From contig NC_092567.1 in assembly GCF_037975245.1 (NCBI RefSeq), positions 11,191,376 through 11,255,375 of the forward strand: 64,000 bases of DNA, in the 5' to 3' direction. Both the position numbers and the translations under genes were made by a program. This stretch comes from Apostichopus japonicus (Eukaryota > Echinodermata > Holothuroidea > Aspidochirotida > Stichopodidae). A model generated the notes under the pieces. The model did not search any database. It was given only the letters and a program-made list of their open reading frames with translations, and had not been told where the DNA came from. Positions within the stretch are counted from its first letter, which is position 1. Each line of letters opens with the position of its first letter. This document shows positions 61,819 to 64,000 of the stretch, one piece after another.

Positions 61819-62682
61819 AAACATTTTGCAGAAAAATATTGAGTTGACGAGATATGATAAGTTGAACTTACTTGAAGCTAGCGAACAGGCAGTATTCAAA
61901 ATCATACGAAGATTTGTATAGTGGAGTATGGTGGAGTATAAGGATCGCGAGATACAATTTCTCAATGTGACAAGGAAAACGTACTAAAAATGACTGATTG
62001 AAGGTCAATTTTGACCGAAAATGTTAGGTTAACTCACAAATTACAAGAATATGTGAAAATGAGAGTGCGACAGTCGGAAAAATTAGAGTGCGACAGTCGG
62101 AAATTCCGAGTGTCGCACTCAAATTTTTCAACTATCGTCAGTTTAACCAAGATTGGGGGTGTGAGACATCTCCCACCCCCAAGCGACGTCCCTGGGGGAT
62201 GGGGTATGCGGGGGAGACTAACAAATTTTCCAATTTCTGCAAATTGACCATTTGTAGCGATCTTTGATTTCATCAATTATTCAATTTGCTGCAAAGGACG
62301 AAATATTGAGATCGCAGACACGCGAACTTGAGGTATAAAATCACGGCAGTTTGTTACATTTCTGCGAAAAGTGAGTTCTATAGGAATGCACCTGATCATC
62401 GACTTACCACTCACTGCAGGCCTCGACAATTACGGTCGCCAACTCGCCAATGGCGATTATAATTTGCGACTGGCGAGCAAAATATGCACTACGCTCAACA
62501 TTTTGGCGAGTGGCTCGTTCGTTTACTGACTTTATACGATAGGCTTACTATTAACTTGTGAATGGAACAATATAATGACCAATCTTTATCCGAAATCATA
62601 ATATTCAATTTCTCACACCACTTTGAAAAGGCCTTATTCCTAACAACTGAATGATGAATGTAACAAATTATCATAAACATAT

Positions 62683-63770
62683 CTACAAATACATATTTAC
62701 AAAGATACCAAGCACCAAGACAATTTTTCCCAGTATTATTGTCAAACAGGCGTAAAAATTAGTAACTTTCAAAGCCACAGTGTGACTAAAAATATCAGTC
62801 ATTCTAAAACCACCCTCTGCATAATCATGAATAACCTGTTGTCTACTAACACGATCAGGTTTATTCTTCCAAATAAACTTGAAAAATAAAGAATTCAAAT
62901 CTTTCAAGGGGTCATCCGACAAATTAGGTAATGTTAACAAATAATAATTCAAATGAGGTAAGATAATTGATTTAAAAACCGTTACACGACCCAACGTAGT
63001 TAGAATACGCTTTGACCAAATGTTTATCAGATGCCTAATTTTATTTTCTGCCTTTGCGTAATTTACTGAAATCAATCTTTCAAGATCAGTATTAAAGATA
63101 ATTCCAAGTATAGTAAAATCCTCACCCTGGTTCCAAACAATGTTCCTCTCTTTACAATAAAGATCAGAAGACCCTTTCAAAGTACCAATTCCAACCAAAA
63201 TAGATTTATCCAAATTCATTGTTAGGCCAGAAGAACTACCAAAAAAATCAAGTCCATTTACAAGATTTTATAGGAAATCATAGTACCATAAATTAAAACG
63301 TTGTATCGTCCGCATATTGAGTCATTTTATATTATAACCCCCAAAGTCAAGACCACGAATAGACACATCGTTATTAATATAAATATTCAAAAGCTGAGCA
63401 ACGAGGTTAAAGAGGCAGGGTCACCCTGTCTACATACTCTGTCGATTGGAAAATAATTACAAAATGTACCATTTACCAAAACGGCTGAAGTCATTTTATT
63501 ATAGAATGTATGAAATCACCTTAAAAAAAGAAGCACCAAAATTCAATAAATGTAAAGCTTTTTCAATAATACTAAAAGCCACCGGATCAAGAGCTTTTTC
63601 AAAGTCGATTGCAAAAAAGTCCTGGATGATGCACTTTTTCAAGATTAAAGCAGCATTTTGCGTTGGGTCGCTTTTTTCCACCTTTTTAACATGTGCATCG
63701 ATCAATCATAAAACAGCAAAAAGATACCATCCAAGTTTCACCCTGCCAAGAGCGTTAATTAGCGAGTAAT
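62683..63770 (-). pseudogene. L1/Tx1-like retrotransposon RT region, broken
   Basis: The minus strand reads a non-LTR RT. FFAIDFEKALDPVAFSIIEK (63540-63610) carries the first catalytic Asp, and FPIDRVCRQGDPAS (63410-63450) is the RQGDP motif. TQYADDTT (YADD at 63305-63316) is the catalytic pair, then NLDKSILVGIGTLKGSSDLY and the C-terminal TTLGRVTVFKSIILPHLNYY and KFIWKNKPDRVSRQQVIHDY. The pieces lie in different frames with stops and frameshifts between them, notably near 63380 and 63325 and just after YADD, so it is dead. Endonuclease and first ORF are not in view. The 'thumb' pattern with FIWKNKPDR is typical of Tx1/L1-group elements of aquatic animals. Confidence 0.85.
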
Positions 63771-63884
63771 TAACGATTTATATCGATAACGAGTTAAAGT
63801 GTCCTCGACAAAGTTTTCATATCTCCAAATCCACTAGTTTGAATTCCACCAATCAGTGAATAGTATGTTTATTCATGAGCAGTT

Positions 63885-64000
63885 TGCGTTTGGTCGCCGT
63901 TTTCTACTTTTTTGACATGTCCATCGAGTTTTTTACATACATCAAATCACAAAATAGCAAATTAAGATATTAGCCAAGTTTTTTCCCTGCCAAAAACGTT
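63885..64000 (-). pseudogene. Second partial copy of the same LINE RT
   Basis: Diverged direct repeat of about 63655-63758. Shared words include GGTCGC, CTTTTTTGACATG / CTTTTTAACATG and CCAAGTTT...CCCTGCCAA. On the minus strand it reads HVKKVENGDQTQTA, against HVKKVEKSDPTQNA in the first copy, and it runs off the window edge. Confidence 0.65.

Larger units (their letters stand above)
61202..62194 (+). mobile_element. Non-autonomous hAT element, ~950-bp family, copy 2
   Basis: Starts CAGGGACGTAGCTAAGG and ends AGCGACGTCCCTG. The interior matches 2181-3130: GTAGTGGCTGAAATTCCAA, GAATTCCGACTGCCGCC, CGCGCGCATAGCGCGCG, GGAGTATAAGGATCGCGAGA and the GTGCGACAGTCGGAAATTCC palindrome. The flanks GGGGGAGG and GGGGATGG are only an imperfect 8-bp duplication. 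It sits in the intron after the FLYWCH exon. Confidence 0.83.

Overview
The window looks like non-coding-dominated nuclear DNA of an animal, most likely a marine invertebrate. The basis is intron/exon structure with GT-AG sites, fragments of animal-type non-LTR retrotransposons, many non-autonomous hAT elements, a FLYWCH zinc-finger exon and a ribonuclease-inhibitor-type leucine-rich-repeat (LRR) exon. An echinoderm such as a sea cucumber is only a guess. There are no prokaryotic genes, no operons, and no rRNA or tRNA that I can support. Nearly all long open frames are chance frames or frames through low-complexity DNA.

Layout. 1-6.7 kb is transposon-rich. A 2.76-kb hAT transposon (1563-4323) with a perfect 8-bp target duplication carries the C-terminal part of a broken transposase and has been invaded by two other hAT-type elements, each with its own perfect 8-bp duplication. 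A third lies just outside, at 4727-5074. A hairpin minisatellite and a pyrimidine-rich minisatellite flank this zone. 8-16 kb holds a string of exon-like blocks on the minus strand; four in a row have compatible splice phases, so a real but unrecognised split gene is likely. 16.8-29.2 kb is a mosaic of further hAT-type elements, simple repeats, a 111-base purine strand, inverted and direct repeats, and a broken non-LTR reverse transcriptase (RT) framed by 22-bp inverted repeats. 29-36 kb is AT-rich and nearly empty apart from one well-spliced LRR exon at 32486-32691. 37.5-38.45 kb holds exons of an unrecognised plus-strand gene.

38.5-59.3 kb is one tandem array of about 26 long units. The unit (about 783 bp) is built from two modules: A (about 303 bp) and B (about 475 bp). 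The array holds AB units, A-only units and B-only units, and shows higher-order periods of about 1.39, 1.57 and 3.13 kb. Each AB unit carries two guanine-rich tracts. The array probably lies in an intron of the gene that precedes it.

59.3-64 kb holds a C-rich 15-bp minisatellite, a 122-bp ATC microsatellite, a 383-bp fold-back element with a 6-bp target duplication, the first visible exon of a FLYWCH protein with a 1-kb hAT element in its intron, and a degraded L1/Tx1-like retrotransposon on the minus strand. The genes in the window do not form a common pathway. The coherent biology is transposition (nested hAT families) and satellite turnover.
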